DNA of 64,000 bases from Betaproteobacteria bacterium UBA5216 (GTDB taxonomy: Bacteria; Pseudomonadota; Gammaproteobacteria; Burkholderiales; SG8-41). Shown here one piece after another: positions 62,572-64,000 of the stretch. Made by a program: the position numbers and the translations under genes. Position 1 is the first letter of the stretch, and each line of letters opens with the position of its first letter. A model generated the notes under the pieces. The model did no database searches. It was not told the origin of the DNA and saw nothing but the letters and a program-made list of their open reading frames with translations. The stretch covers positions 7,923 through 71,922 of the forward strand of contig DHVE01000053.1 in NCBI GenBank assembly GCA_002412495.1. Reading direction: 5' to 3'.

Positions 62572-63594
62572 ATGAACTGCTGCATTGTCATCGGCACCGC
62601 CTCCGTGACTCTGATATTGGGAACTGCGAGCGCCCAGCCGATCGCATCGAATCCAGGCCATGCAGACGCAAGCAGCGCGCAAGTCCCGAAGAATAATTAT
62701 CCAATAAAGCCGGTACGCCTTTTAATACCATTCGCGGCCGCCGGAAGCAACGACGTGGCGGCTCGCATGCTGGCACAGAAACTCACTGAATCATGGAAGC
62801 AGCAAGTCGTGTCAGACAATCGCCCTGGCGCGAACGGCATCATCGGCACCGACATGGCGGCAAAGGCGCCCGCCGACGGATACACCTTATTGATCGCCTC
62901 GACCACGTTCACAATGAATCCGAGTCTCTATAATCTGCCCTACGACTCAGTTAAAGATCTGGCTCCGGTGTCGCTCATTGCCGATGGCCCACTGGTGTTG
63001 TGCGTCTCGGCCGCGTTTTCCGCTGACAGCGTGGAACAACTGATTGCACTGGCCAAGGCAAAACCGGTTTATGTGTCATACGCTTCCGCCGGACTGGGCG
63101 GCATCGCCCATCTGGCAGGCGTACTCTTCGAAAGGACGGCGGGCGTCTCATTGATGCACATCCCCTACAAGGGTTCCGGCGCCGGCGTAATCGAAGTGTT
63201 GAGCGGACAAGTACCGTTGATTTTCAGCAGCGTCAGTCCGGTGCTTCCTTTTCTGCAGAGTGGGAAATTGCGCGCGCTGGGCATAGGCGGCTTGAAACGA
63301 TCCAGTCTGCTGCCGAATATACCCACGATTGCCGAAAGCGGCGTACCTGGCTACGAAAGTAATATGTGGTGGGGCATCATGGCGCCCGGCAGAACATCCG
63401 CAGCTATCATTCAGACGTTAAATCAAAGTATAACCATGGCACTTGAAACGCCGGACATACAAAGGCGCTTTGCCGGTCTCGGCATGGACATCAGACGCTC
63501 GTCTCCCAGGGAATTCGGGGCTCTCATCGAAACCGATATCAAAAAATGGTCGGCTGCCATCACTGCGGCGAAGATCAAGGCGAACGCATATTGA
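62572..63594 (+). CDS. Bug/TctC-family periplasmic solute-binding protein
   Basis: A 340-aa receptor with leader IVIGTASVTLILGTASAQ followed by an unusual 25-residue linker (GHADASSAQVPKNN) before YPIKPVRLLIPFAAAGSNDVAARML. DNRPGANGIIGTDMAAKAPADGYTLL and MHIPYKGSGAGVIEVL are typical. The transposase remnant begins directly after its stop, so its 3' flank was rearranged. Confidence 0.91.
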   Translation: MNCCIVIGTASVTLILGTASAQPIASNPGHADASSAQVPKNNYPIKPVRLLIPFAAAGSNDVAARMLAQKLTESWKQQVVSDNRPGANGIIGTDMAAKAPADGYTLLIASTTFTMNPSLYNLPYDSVKDLAPVSLIADGPLVLCVSAAFSADSVEQLIALAKAKPVYVSYASAGLGGIAHLAGVLFERTAGVSLMHIPYKGSGAGVIEVLSGQVPLIFSSVSPVLPFLQSGKLRALGIGGLKRSSLLPNIPTIAESGVPGYESNMWWGIMAPGRTSAAIIQTLNQSITMALETPDIQRRFAGLGMDIRRSSPREFGALIETDIKKWSAAITAAKIKANAY

Positions 63595-63600
63595 TTGTGA

Positions 63601-63984
63601 CAGCAACTCCTCGATGAAATGCATACGCCCTTCCACAAGACGATCCTGCAGGCGTTTCACCCAGTGGCGTTCCGAAAGAGGATTTACACCACGCTCAACG
63701 AGCCACAAGCAGAATTGGACAACTGGATTCGATGTTACAACGTCGAGCGCACGCACCGAGGCAAGATGTGCTGCGGGTGCATATCCAAGGCGACTATGAG
63801 TGCCATAAAGGAGCCCTACGACGCGAAAGTCACGCAACTGAATCGATCTGGCAATCCAGCACCTGAAAATCGGAACTGTCAGATCGGGGCGCGACTTCTG
63901 CAATTAAGCAGCACAAAAACTGGCGAGACATTCGACAGCGCTAAGCACCGGAATGAGTTTACATTGTGCGAAAAAGCATCGTAA
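63601..63984 (+). mobile_element. IS481-type transposase C-terminal remnant
   Basis: The frame QQLLDEMHTPFHKTILQAFHP continues VAFRKRIYTTLNEPQAELDNWIRCYNVERTHRGKMCCG, matching the C-terminal end of IS481-family DDE transposases. The catalytic DDE core is absent and a TGA precedes it at 63598-63600, so it is a fragment. The segment NCQIGARLLQLSS near 63878 may represent the decayed IS end. It shows that the edge of the Bug gene region was hit by an insertion. Confidence 0.7.
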
Positions 63985-64000
63985 GCTCCCCCGTCAAGCG

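Noticed and set aside
63418..63903. 161-aa minus-strand ORF at the right edge
   Set aside because: Antisense to the Bug gene end and the transposase remnant, which explain the sequence better.

Overview
The window looks like a chromosomal segment of a betaproteobacterium, most likely Burkholderiales. The clues are the coding style (GC-rich, densely packed, many GTG and a few TTG starts), the gene families, and above all fourteen separate Bug/TctC-type solute-binding proteins with no tctA or tctB membrane gene in sight. That pattern is typical of Bordetella/Cupriavidus-like lineages. The species cannot be named from sequence alone.

Layout. 0-8.6 kb: malonyl-CoA decarboxylase, a CoxG-like protein, a two-subunit molybdenum hydroxylase with a Tat leader, a ring-cleavage-like VOC protein, two Bug receptors and a GST. 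8.6-15.2 kb: housekeeping and regulatory genes (queuosine precursor transporter, a TPR protein, tRNA-Pro(UGG), an MFS transporter, a LysR regulator, a 76-aa ORF with its own terminator, a glutathione peroxidase, a bactofilin). 15.4-24.1 kb: a complete minus-strand chemotaxis operon in the order STAS, MCP/CheZ-like, cheY, mcp, cheA, cheW, cheR, cheD, cheB. 24.3-25.9 kb: a two-gene operon whose first gene is split by an in-frame TGA at a UGSC motif and is read here as a selenoprotein. 26.2-33.5 kb: a GGDEF/EAL protein overlapping a divergent Bug gene, then a NarL-type response regulator and a MASE1/PAS histidine kinase.

33.5-47.3 kb: a long minus-strand catabolic run holding ADP-forming and AMP-forming CoA ligases, a LigJ-type 4-oxalomesaconate hydratase, two 4,5-dihydroxyphthalate decarboxylase-like proteins, a second amidohydrolase and six Bug receptors. 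47.5-52 kb: an MmgE/PrpD pseudogene, an SDR lacking its catalytic Tyr, a PcaQ/GbpR-type LysR regulator and another Bug protein. A 16-bp dyad in front of this LysR gene recurs, with one change, in front of the catabolic run. 52-59 kb: NUDIX, then a six-gene operon DUF35 / SCP2-thiolase / MaoC / Bug / CaiB / carboxyltransferase that resembles a hydratase-aldolase CoA-thioester pathway. 59.2-64 kb: amidohydrolase with two Bug genes, a last Bug gene, and an IS481-type transposase remnant at the edge.

The most interesting element is the UGSC selenoprotein at 25381-25929. A TGA-GGT-TCC-TGC motif is followed, exactly 11 nt later, by a perfect 8-bp hairpin with a GUG loop, and the frame stays open on both sides. 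Conventional gene calling would report two hypothetical ORFs. No gene-free stretch exceeds 300 bases. The largest gaps are 62281-62571, 25930-26194, 30490-30729, 10133-10365 (contains the tRNA), 6759-6980, 13621-13835 and 15225-15435. Apart from the listed sites I see only likely promoter space in them.
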